Assembly: GCA_023376005.1 (NCBI GenBank) | Contig: CM042141.1 | Coordinates: forward strand, 93,419,135-93,483,134 | From: Doryteuthis pealeii | Taxonomy: Eukaryota > Mollusca > Cephalopoda > Myopsida > Loliginidae | Reading direction: 5' to 3' | Length of the DNA: 64,000 nt | Position numbers and translations under genes: made by a program | Part shown: one piece after another, positions 22,735-31,947 of the stretch | Position numbering within the stretch: position 1 is the stretch's first letter | Layout of the letters: the number at the start of each line of letters is the position of its first letter | Notes under the pieces: model-generated | The model's input: the letters and a program-made list of their open reading frames with translations, nothing else | Databases searched by the model: none | Told to the model about the DNA's origin: nothing

Positions 22735-23655
22735 GGTGGTAGGTATTTACCCAGCCCATTCGCCCATGATCAGAAGGTGACACAAGGTTAAAAGTATTGG
22801 GAATCCAGGGGGTGGAGGTTGAACTCAAATTTCTCTAGTAATGGATTTGTAAGACTAGCTTGTTAGTTAGCATGAGAGAAGGGAGATTGTTTTTGCTGAG
22901 GAGGTCAGCTTCCAGATGCCTTACACCACACATCAGATTATCCAAATGATGCTATTCATGCACTGAGTTGGCAGGGACTGGTATTGAACTTGGAACCTTG
23001 TGATTCCTAGGTGAATGCTCTACCAACTAAGTGAAATTGTGGAAATAAAAGAAAACAAAAAGAATAAATAACACTATGATTTGATGTCCATTTACTCAAT
23101 CCGTTTGTCACAGCAGGATGTGACACAACGTTGCAAGTATGGGGCATACAAGGAGGATTGAACCCACTTTTCAGAAGTAATGGATCTGTAAGACTAGCTT
23201 GCTAACCATTACACCATGATGGGACGCTCTTTTACTCAAACCATTTGCCACGGGTAAGATGTGACACAAGGTTAAAAGCATGGGGCATCCAGCGAGAATA
23301 AAAATCATATTTCAGTAGTAATGGATCTGTGAGACTAGCATGCTAATCATTACACTATGATGAGATGTCCCTTTACTGAACCCGTTCACCATAGCAGGAT
23401 GTGACACAAGATTGCAAGTATGGGGCATCCAGTGAGGATCAAACTCGCTTTTCAGTAGTGATGGATCTGCAAGATTAGCATGTTAGCCATTACACCACAA
23501 CAGGACACCCTTTTACCCAATCTATTTGTCATGGGTAGTATGTGATAGAAGGTCACAATTATGAGGTATCTAGTGAGCGAGGATTGAAATCAGTTTTTGG
23601 TAGTAATGGATCTGTGAAACTAACATACTGACCATGACACTATAACAGGATGCCC
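22735..23655 (-). repeat. Tandem array of 140-bp tRNA-like units
   Basis: The word tttactcaat/tttacccaat recurs at 23091, 23231, 23372 and 23512, a spacing of 140-141 bases. An earlier unit begins near 22744 and is interrupted by a SINE-A. Each unit, read on the minus strand, carries a tRNA-like head (GGTGTAATGGTTAGC) and a box B-like GTTCAATCC. So this is a head-to-tail amplification of a short tRNA-derived SINE. The units differ from one another by many substitutions, so the array is old. Confidence 0.75.
22878..23036 (-). mobile_element. SINE-A inserted in the 140-bp array
   Basis: Minus-strand, 3'-truncated copy with the tRNA head at its right end (tgctctaccaactaagtgaa). It splits the first unit of the array from the rest. 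Confidence 0.7.
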
Positions 23656-23820
23656 TGACCATGACTATAACAGAATGCCCTTACAGACCATGACACTATA
23701 ACAGGATGCCCTGACCATGACTATAACAGGATGCCCTGACCATGACTATAACAGGATGCCCTGACCATGACACTATAACAGGATGCCCTTACAGACCATG
23801 ACACTATAACAGGATGCCAT
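23628..23820. repeat. Minisatellite derived from the array end
   Basis: Units built from accatgacactataacagg and atgccctg, in two length variants (about 24 and 33 bases), are repeated six to seven times. The motif is the last piece of the preceding tRNA-like unit (its reversed head), so the minisatellite grew out of the array edge. Confidence 0.85.
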
Positions 23821-23879
23821 TAATGCAATGCAGGTATGTGCAAACTCAAAAGATTCAGCAACTTAGCAGATGATAGTTC

Positions 23880-23932
23880 GGTTTGGTTTGTTTAATGGCA
23901 TATCAACCCTGTGGGTTATTTAATGCCCATAC
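23880..23932 (-). mobile_element. Repeat family F tail fragment
   Basis: Minus-sense 3' end of family F (ggcatatcaaccctgtgggt). Confidence 0.5.
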
Positions 23933-23935
23933 TGT

Positions 23936-25079
23936 TAGAGTGTGAGATAAAAGTTGCTACTAAAGTTTCCTTTGCAAGTGTATTTTTGTAGATAGTTTTG
24001 TGGATGTATTTTATATCTGATTCATAATTTTTGGTATATTTTGTAAAAGATTTGATAAAGAAAAGGGTAATTAGAGTTATGGCCCTTTGTGTGTACCCTG
24101 TATTGCTTCTGCTGATGGATTGGAGTTATGGCCCTTGTAAGTTACCTAGATTTGACTGCTGCTGATGTGGTGGGAGTGGTAGGAGGGGCAGTACTTAAGC
24201 CCTTGCCTCCTACTACAAAGCTCATTTTGGTATGGTGGGCATTGTGTAAGGGTCTCGTTTGTCGAGCTCTTTTTGATTTTGTGGGAGCTCGCATTTGGAT
24301 GTGTTTGGCCCAGCTCTAAAGGCCTATATTATAAGGGACTTTAGTGACCCTGCATTCGGCAGAATAATGGAGATTTTCAAAGTTGGATAGTCTTCAGCTG
24401 CTGAGGAGCAAAACTAATGCTTTCTTAGGGATGAAAAACAGACTTTGGAAGACTGTTTAAACTGTGTCCCTGTACCAAGTAAGCAAATTATTCTTCTTAG
24501 GTCCAAGAGACTAATAAGCCGCTAGTCTCAAGTCATTGGACCTAGCTAAAACAGCAAGTTAAAGTCTTTATTTTGGAACAAAGAAACGGACTTTGGAAGA
24601 ACGTTTTGAGTATTTGTTCCAGGAAAATGGAGCAGTATTTCTGGATGAGTCTGTCCTTATGAAAAACTAACTTATGATTTCTTCCTAGAAGAATTCAAGA
24701 TTTCCCACCTTTTCACATCAGCTACAGAATAAGATTGTTGATAAAGACTTTTCCTCCAGTGCAAGAGACTTGAAACAGTTCACTTCCTCAAAGGCTTCTT
24801 TATTTCGTAGACTCTCGAGGCTACATCTTTTTTGCAACCTAGTCTGAGGTGACAGGTCAGAATAGAAAAAAAATGAAAAAATGTTCTTTTATCATTTTTA
24901 TATTTTGCTTTGTCTTTGTGTTTTTAAAAGTTTCGTAAAATGTTTTATCTGGTAAAATAGGAGTCCCCGGAAGCTCCCCAGTAAGTTGGAATATTCTTGC
25001 AATCTTTCCTTAACTAATAAAATTGTTATTTAGGCTTACAGCAGTTTTTTTGTTATTTTTTTAGCCGGACCCCTACTAA
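23936..25079 (+). mobile_element. Possible solo LTR
   Basis: The segment starts TGTTAG and ends CTAATA, short inverted ends with one mismatch. An ataaaattgttatttagg block of polyadenylation type lies 60 bases before the right end. No pol coding is seen and the interior is less AT-rich than its surroundings. A clean target duplication was not found, so the call is tentative. Confidence 0.4.
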
Positions 25080-25083
25080 TACG

Positions 25084-25440
25084 TCAGGTGCTAGTTTTAT
25101 TTTGAGGTGCCAACCTTGAGTATAAAATTCCGACAATTTTAATTTCTCTCAAGAAAGATAAAATGTCATCCATGTTCGTATTCTCAAACAGATTCCTTAT
25201 ATTATTCATATTGAAATATTTCTTTTTGATTTGAGTGAAATCTCCACACTCCATAAGGAAATGTTTGACAGCACAAGGTGTTTGACATGTCTTGAACAGT
25301 GGTTGATCCTCTTGCTTAAGCATGAAAGTGTGTGTAAGTCTTGTATGGCCAATGCACAGCTGAGCCAGTAAAAGAATTATGTACTCTTTTATGCTCAAGC
25401 AGGAGGATCAACCACGGTACACATTATAGAGCCCTAGATT
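25084..25440 (-). pseudogene. LINE pol C-terminal fragment
   Basis: The minus strand encodes LLAQLCIGHTRLTHTFMLKQ, then a Cys/His cluster (FKTCQTPCAVKHFLMECGDF) and a C-terminal stretch of about 45 residues. This is the zinc-knuckle-like end of Jockey/I-type LINE polyproteins. The open frame of about 104 codons is intact here, but the RT and endonuclease are absent. Confidence 0.7.
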
Positions 25441-25514
25441 GAGCAGGTAGCTGTTAGGATTAATTTTAAGGTCAATAGTTATTTAGTCTTAATTCTGTCA
25501 ATATATATTTAGCA

Positions 25515-25625
25515 ATCCCTCCATATGAGTAGGATGTGACACAAGGTCAATTTCTTAAGTGGAGTTTATCAGGTTTGAATTCAGAGTTTTTCTTCTCCAA
25601 GAGTGGTTGCCTAACTAAGGTTAAA
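25515..25625 (-). mobile_element. SINE-B tail fragment
   Basis: Minus-strand tail portion (gtaggatgtgacacaaggtc to ggttgcctaac). Confidence 0.6.
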
Positions 25626-25645
25626 TTCTGTCAATAAGACAAAGT

Positions 25646-25675
25646 GCAGTGGAACCTCGGTTCTCGAATGACTCT
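25646..25675 (+). mobile_element. Tigger-type TIR remnant
   Basis: The words cagtggaacctcggttctcg match the terminal inverted repeat of the element at 55.18-55.81 kb. Nothing else of that element is present. Confidence 0.6.
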
Positions 25676-27144
25676 GAAGGAATTGCATAAGTTGATCAAT
25701 GAATATTTAATTTATAGTTAAAATCATTAATATAGAGAATAAATCTTATATTTATTAATGTATTTATTAATGATGTCTCTATGAAAATATGAGTTAGATT
25801 TGCCTCAAAAGAGCCCATGTTATTAGTGTGTTTAAAATCCTTCAAATAAGAAATAAAGGTTTACCTAATATATGACACCATGGGCGTCGGGTCGTCATCA
25901 TTCCTCCATTCTCGTCCAAATCGTCTGGGAGAATATCGATCACAGTCAATAGCAGTCTCCCAGATCGATGCTCTTAATCATTGTGTACAGGACGTCCGGA
26001 GAGAATATTGATGATCAATAGCAGTCTGTCCGTGTCACCTCTGTCACTGGCCGCATCTATCGTCTCACAACCCCAACGCCGTGCCCGGAACGCACCCATG
26101 CGTCATAAGGGAAACAACACAACAACAAGAGAGATGAAGAGAAGACAATGTCAGGTGAACATCAGAAAAGGCAGGGAGGTATATAACTTGCATCTACCTG
26201 CTGCTATCCCCCCTGGTTGTTGAGATGGGGGGTTCGCCCTCGTTCTTTTTGGAGACCTCTTTTAAAGCTAACTTCTAGTGGGCAGCTCCTGTCCTCTCCG
26301 GTGTCCAAAAACTAACTGCTCTCTCCGCTGTCCCAAGACTAACTGACTAAACTTTTTTGAATCTCCCAGAATCCCAATTCTCACTATCAAATCTCGTCCA
26401 AATCTCATCCTCTGAGATTTGAAAATCCTTTGTTCTAACAGACCACCCTGATGGTGTTTTATGACCCATCTGACCAACTGGTCAACTGTTAATTGCCAAA
26501 GGACCAGATATGTTGTCTGCTTCTAACATTAACTGCTCACTATCACTTCTTTTTATCTAGCCTAAATTCTTCTTATTATTTTTAAGATTTAGTTGACTTA
26601 GCCGTGACCCTACCTACACATACAATATATGTATGCACACACATACACATGTATGTATACACACGCACATATATATCTATATATACATACACAAACATGA
26701 TCTACTTGAATACCACATATATACTTATCTTATATATGGGTTTTACTACTACTTATTCGGTCTACCACATACATACACATATATGTGGTTTGACTTACTA
26801 CGTATGTATCATAACTACCTAGAATTATATATATATATCCACCTACTGTGCAGCCACATATGCATGCCCAATGCATAGTATTATAAATATATGATGTGGT
26901 TAATTTGCATATTGGTTTAACAAAACCAGGTTGAATAGATAATTACTTATTATTGTTTTATTCTCCAACATATCAAAATCAATCCTATGAATGATTTTAT
27001 ATAGAAACCAACTGAAATATAATTAAAATAAGTGTAATCTTTTTATATGCGTTCTTATTTAATTTTGTTATCCTTTCTAATTCAATATATTTCATTACAT
27101 TAAAACTTAAATACTTACACCCGGAGGGCACATATTCTTGCAAG
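25676..27144 (+). mobile_element. Non-autonomous Helitron, interrupted
   Basis: The outer parts (25676-25874 and 26885-27144) match the copy at 45.26-45.76 kb in order. The right end has the Helitron pattern: a small hairpin around CCCGGAGGG, about 12 bases, then CAAG (CTAG in the other copies). No Rep/helicase is encoded. The interior carries an extra segment of about 1 kb absent from the other copies. Confidence 0.65.
25875..26885. mobile_element. 1-kb insertion inside the Helitron
   Basis: It is flanked on both sides by the nine-base repeat AATATATGA, which occurs once in uninterrupted copies, so it is a precise insertion with target duplication. The left half is richer in G and C, with a random-looking 80-codon ORF; the right end is a CA/TA microsatellite (26.62-26.85 kb). 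No protein or terminal repeat was recognised. A LINE or SINE-like insertion, or a MULE-like element, would fit the duplication length. Confidence 0.6.
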
Positions 27145-27522
27145 TAGAAATAATATAAAGAAAACTAGGGACAGTAAGTGTAAAAGTGAGACAAAACAAA
27201 TAGACACATTGAAGAAAGAAAAGAAAAAAGTAAAGAAGAATGGAATATTCTCTGTTTGCCTCAGGGTAAAAATGATTCTGAAAATACCAGTTTCAAGAGA
27301 TGGGATTACATGTCTCGATCATGTGATGAATTCGAAGTCTTGAAGAATCCACCAATTTAATGATGTTGTTGTCAGATGGCCTAAGTACTGTCTTTTTGTT
27401 ACTAGGCAAGTTTTGATCAATGAGTCTTAGGGACCTGTGAGCATGACCTGTGAGCATGACCTTAAATTGCATCCATGAGTGAGGCTTCCATTCTGGAGCT
27501 CTGGAAAATGAGACTCAAGTAC

Positions 27523-27585
27523 AGTGATGTGGATAGCTTTTAGATTTAGTGCATGGACGCACATATTTGCTTTGAACAATCAGAC
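27523..27585 (+). mobile_element. MITE family E, 5' fragment
   Basis: The left terminus (acagtgatgtggatagc) and the first 50 bases are present; the rest is lost. Confidence 0.55.
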
Positions 27586-27804
27586 ACTACTACTGGATAG
27601 GAAAAAATTTCCTCTCCACGAGATAGCTATAACCAACGAATAAAGTCTGAAACTTAAAACTACCTTTTGTCTTTGTCTCTTCCTTCTCCTCCCTTTAATT
27701 CTTTTTCAGCTTAACAACCACAAGAAGGAAGAACCACGTTCATAATGGGGTTTAATAAAAGAAATTAGCAACAACAAAGTAAAGACGCACTAATGACCTT
27801 AAAC

Positions 27805-28087
27805 CAGAGGTCAACAAACTACGGCCTGTGGTCTGGATCCTGCCCACAAAGGCATTTTATCAGGTCCGCCAACGGTATTTGAATGTTGTGTTCTTTGATA
27901 AAGTTTTTAAAACGAATATGTTGTGTTGAATTTGTTTTTGTGCATCTTACGCCACTCATCCATGAATATAACATGGAAAGATAAATTCTGTTTTACATTT
28001 TCTCAGAGCTTTATAATAATAATGTGGCCCGCGCTCATTATTTTTTAAATTATCCAGCCCACCGTGAAAAAAGTTTGGTGATCCCTG
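27805..28087 (+). mobile_element. hAT-type MITE
   Basis: The left end CAGAGGTCAACAAACTACGG and right end AAGTTTGGTGATCCCTG are inverted repeats with the hAT-like CAGNG start. The paired inner words ggcctgtgg and cccaccg are typical of hAT-derived MITEs. No clear eight-base duplication remains. Confidence 0.65.
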
Positions 28088-28608
28088 CCAATCATAAAAC
28101 ATACCATACATAAAATCATTAAAACTCCATACATAGCACATTGGGAATGAAAATAGGGACTGTTATTCACTTGAAAGTTTTTGTACGAAATGGTTATATT
28201 TTTATTTGGATATGTTTATTTTATTTTCAGCTGCTTATGGTGTCAAAACATTATTTGTAAATATGGTGAATTTGGGTGGAATTACAATGGCATCACTATA
28301 ATTTTTACTTCTTGATTGCATTTTTCTAGACTCATACTACATTAAATTTAAAAAACGGAATACAAATAGTATGATCAGTTTATTTACTCTCTGAGTGCTA
28401 CTCACTGGATTTGCTTATATGGTTCAGAGCACAATCTCTATATCCACAGTTTTAGGTCTACTCTGGGCGATGAGATGCTGAGATTGTCTGATACTTTCAA
28501 AGTGCTACTCACTGGATTTACCGTTATAGCTTGGAACGCAATCTTGGAATCCACGGTTTTCGGCCTACTGGACCTTGCTTGATTGTCAAGGTTCTTTTAT
28601 TCTAAGCG

Positions 28609-28680
28609 GCCGGTTTAGCTCAGTTGGTAGAGCATCCACCTAGGAATCGCAAGGTTCCTGGTTTGATACTGGTCCCCATG
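28609..28680 (+). mobile_element. SINE-A head (5' half of a split copy)
   Basis: A near-perfect tRNA-like head (TTTAGCTCAGTTGGTAGAGC, box B GGTTTGATACTGG) breaks off after the head. The body resumes at about 30829 in the same orientation. The acceptor-like ends pair, but the anticodon arm does not, so it is not a tRNA gene. Confidence 0.75.
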
Positions 28681-30828
28681 TTGAAATTTTTTTTGGGGGG
28701 TGAAAATTCTCAGAATTGGGGGATGTTGTGTAAAAAATGTTATATTTTTGTTTGGGCCATTGTGCCTTCCCAGTTTTGTAATTCATGGGGTGAATTTTTA
28801 AAGGCCTGTGATTGGTCGGTTATGACATCCTTAAGGGGACAGGGGACAATTCCAGACCAGAATCAGTCTCTTTTGGCCTGGAGTCGGCTCTGTGAACAGA
28901 GGCGAGAGAAAGGCTCTCTCTCCAGCTGAAGCCCCCCACCCCTCCGTGTTTGGTTAAACTGCTGTGAACAGCAATTAGGGCTGGTAGCTCAGGGTTTTTT
29001 GACAGCTGAGGACTGATGTTCGACTATCTTTTTCTTTCGTTTTTACCTTTCTTCCAAGAAAAACTACTTTTATAAAGAACACTCTTTGAGGCGTGACCGT
29101 TCTCGTTGAAAATTTGAGAGATATCGTGACCGATATAGTTAACCTACTTAGAGAGCTCAACCTAGAAGAAAAAAAAAAAAAATTTTGTCAATGCTACCAA
29201 AATTCCGACACCCACCAACTCAGCGGATGAGTATTGATAATATAAGATAATATTAAAGTCACTTATTTTATTATTTTATTTGAATTTATTGCAAAGAGAA
29301 AAGAAGCAGTTTGAAGCTGTCTCTTTGTACTGACTTATTTGCGAAATTGCCGAACCTTTTTGGTTTAATTTCCAGATAATCTTTTTGAAAAATTACCTTT
29401 AATTTTGGGTATTTTTTGTAGTTTATTTGTACCATTGGTAGAACTGGTTACCTCTGGCCCTGACCTCAGACTGATAGGGTCTGAAAATTATGGTGAACTT
29501 TTGTTTTATTAAAGCATGTTAGCTGTAGTTTCCTGGTATTTAATTCCAGCTTTTTAATTTTTTTAACTGAAAGTCAAGTATCTTATGGGCTACTTGCCAC
29601 TTTTTTTTGATGGGAGAATGTTGGAAATTTTTTATTCAAAAGAATATTTTGTATAGTTTAAATGCATATATTTTATCTGCCTTTCAATGTGTCTTGTTTC
29701 GTATTTTTATACAAAAATAAATGGAAAAAAAGGGCTCAGTGGCCAGCTCCGGGACTGGAATCAGTCATGTGTCCCCTAAAATCTGGCTCTTTTGAAATTG
29801 ACCTTCGAGGGGAAAGGACGTGCTAGCAGTTGTCCTGTCTTAGGACTGACACACCCCTAAGCCTCTTTGGAAATGGGAAGCGAGACGTGACGACACGTTC
29901 TGTTTCTGGCTACAACCAGTAGAGTGTTCATTCTTAGCGCTGAGAGATGAAACCCCTTAGCTGCTTGAAAACGGACATTGGCTGTTCCTGAGAAAACCCT
30001 GGTTGAGATGGGTGACTTTTAGCTTTCGGAAGCAAGAAATTTTCCCTTGAAAAACAGACGGAGGTCTATCATTTCCTTTGACAAAAAAGGTTGTGGTTCC
30101 AAATTCCCTTATACTTCTGACGACGATGAAAGTTGAGAGTCCACCTGTTAGACAAAACCGGACTACAACGCAAGGAAAAAAGGATTCCAGCGCAGAGAGA
30201 CCTGTTAAAGTTATTTTCAACAAGGAGCCTTGTTTTTTGGCGATAAAGAACGAGAATGCAGAAAGAAGGTTTATCTTTCTGTTAAAGTTATTTTCAACTT
30301 CCAGAGCCTTGTTCTTTGGCGAAAAGGAACAAGAGACATTTGAAAGGACTTTTATCTTTTCTTCTATCTAATTTTGACCTCTCCTGCAAGAGAGTGTATT
30401 TTTTGAAGGGTTCTTTTGTTGCTTAAACCCTTTCTAACAGTGTTTTCTTTCTGTTTTTTTTATACCAATTTTGTATTGTATATTTTGAAGGGTAGTTATA
30501 GGTTAATTAACACCCGTTCAGTTACGTAGGTGTAACTCTCTTTATACACTTTTGTATTTTTGTATTTATTATATATTTTTTGTATTTGTATCTTTGTTAC
30601 CTGGCACCTAAATTGTCTATTTAGCGTTCGTGCATGGGGAATTCTATGCAATTCCTAATTTGAATTGTATATATTTCATGTTTGTCTCCTTTGTGGAGAT
30701 ATTTGTAATAAAGTTCTTTTTTACTATCAAGCAAGACCGTTTGTAATTTCATTTTTTCCCTACCCTTTTTATTAACGGCGTCATTTTAGTTCAATGGTCG
30801 GTATTTTTCTGAAAATGGAAGAATAATT
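28681..30828. mobile_element. 2.1-kb insertion splitting a SINE-A
   Basis: Sequence lying between the two halves of one SINE. It holds gggggaTGTTGTG near 28.72 kb (resembling a polypurine tract plus LTR start) and an AATAAA signal near 30.71 kb. It has no recognisable coding. A solo LTR or LTR-retrotransposon remnant is my best guess; the exact ends are not resolved. The duplicated phrase gttaaagttattttcaac (30.20 and 30.28 kb) marks an internal direct repeat. Confidence 0.5.
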
Positions 30829-30993
30829 TCCAATAGTATCACAGATTGGGTAATCTGATCTGTGCGGTAAAGTGGGGAGCTGATGGTAAGTGTGGGGCTC
30901 TACCTCAGCAAAACAAACTCCTTGGTCTAGCGCAAGTGAAATAGGGATAGACTCTCTTGCTAATACCGACAAGAGGCCACTACATCAACTTTT
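30829..30993 (+). mobile_element. SINE-A body (3' half of a split copy)
   Basis: Starts within the body (tatcacagattgggtaatct) and runs to the usual end (taataccgacaagaggccac, then a T-rich tract). It continues the head at 28609-28680. Confidence 0.75.
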
Positions 30994-31559
30994 TACTTTA
31001 CTTATTTCTTTTTTATACTAAAAGTTTTATATTTCATTTACCTTCCCTATATTTGATATATTTTTTAATTTTTTAAAATAGTTGAAGTCTTGATTTATTA
31101 TGACTCAAACAGGGCTAAACCAGATTTTGAGAATTGTTGAGCAAGTCATGACTGATGCAGAGATACGAAAAGAAGAATAGACTTTGTCTACCTACCTTGT
31201 CCTGCTCGTTTGGTGATTCTGGAACTTTTAAATTATTGGAATGTTGGGCCAAACATCAGTGGATCAGAAACAATTACACAGGCAAAGTTTCTCTAGTTAA
31301 AGAAATAAAAATTTATTTAATATTTTATTATATGAATAAGCTCATATCACAGTTAAATCGAACATATATTGCCGGTAAATGTTTGACGTTTGAATTAAAC
31401 CACTTTTTTGGTTTGGTGGTTTTGAAACCCCCAGCAAATAAAATTTTTAAAAAAAGTAATAAGTTTTTAAAACTACTTGGAAGTAATGTAAAAAGTTTTA
31501 ATTTTTTCCTTTACTTTAGGATCAACATTCAGTCTTATTTACAATCTTACTAGATGATG

Positions 31560-31739
31560 AAATACTACTTTTTAAAAAGTTTTAATTTAAAATATTACAT
31601 CATCTTGGAAAATATGTCTCTGCATTCAACGAAAATATCCGGCAATTGCCGGAGTTGAATCTTGAGAGTCGCGAAGTCACCAGAGTTATGCCCCTTGATA
31701 GACTGGAATTCTTCACAGTAGCATGCTTGATATCTAAAC
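31560..31739 (+). promoter_or_regulatory. Probable HSDL1 5' UTR / proximal promoter
   Basis: The 120 bases before the start codon are less AT-rich than their surroundings and contain several CpGs (ccggcaattgccgg, gtcgcgaag), unlike the flanks. No TATA box or transcription start could be fixed. Upstream non-coding exons cannot be excluded. Confidence 0.4.
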
Positions 31740-31947
31740 ATGGCCGTGGTAGATAGTTTTGACTTTTTATACTCGCAATGCAAAGACATTTTTGCCAGCA
31801 CTCGGGACTGGTTGGCAGTCTTTGGAGTTTATTACACAGGCAAAAAAACACTTGGATTTACTTGTTCGCTGCTGAGTTCCCTCCATTGCCACATATATAG
31901 TAAAATGCAACAGTCAGATTTTCGAAGTCTCTACGGAAAATGGGCAG
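31740..31947 (+). CDS. HSDL1: HSDL1 exon 1 (residues 1-69)
   Basis: Starts at an ATG in a good context (A at -3, G at +4) and reads MAVVDSFDFLYSQCKD, the conserved HSDL1 N-terminus, ending LYGKWA. The donor is G|gtacta, leaving phase 1. The split codon joins exon 2 to give KWAVVTGSSEGIG, exactly the family consensus. The downstream reading frame past the donor is intronic. Confidence 0.92.

Noticed and set aside
22735..23820. CRISPR-like repeat array
   Set aside because: Units are contiguous with no unique spacers, the genome is eukaryotic, and the repeats are SINE-derived.
24128..24319. 63-codon hydrophobic open frame
   Set aside because: It lies in a probable LTR, has no homologue I recognise, and is short enough to be chance.
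26604..26878. Thr/Tyr/His/Ile-rich open frames
   Set aside because: These are translations of the CA/TA microsatellite in the 1-kb insertion.
28609..28680. Candidate tRNA gene
   Set aside because: Box A and box B are excellent and the acceptor ends pair, but the anticodon arm does not fold, and the sequence is the head of SINE-A, whose body lies at 30.83 kb. The same applies to the other SINE heads.
31155..31553. 132-codon open frame upstream of HSDL1
   Set aside because: No recognisable domain, low-complexity Lys/Asn/Phe-rich composition as expected of AT-rich DNA, and no repeat or splice support.
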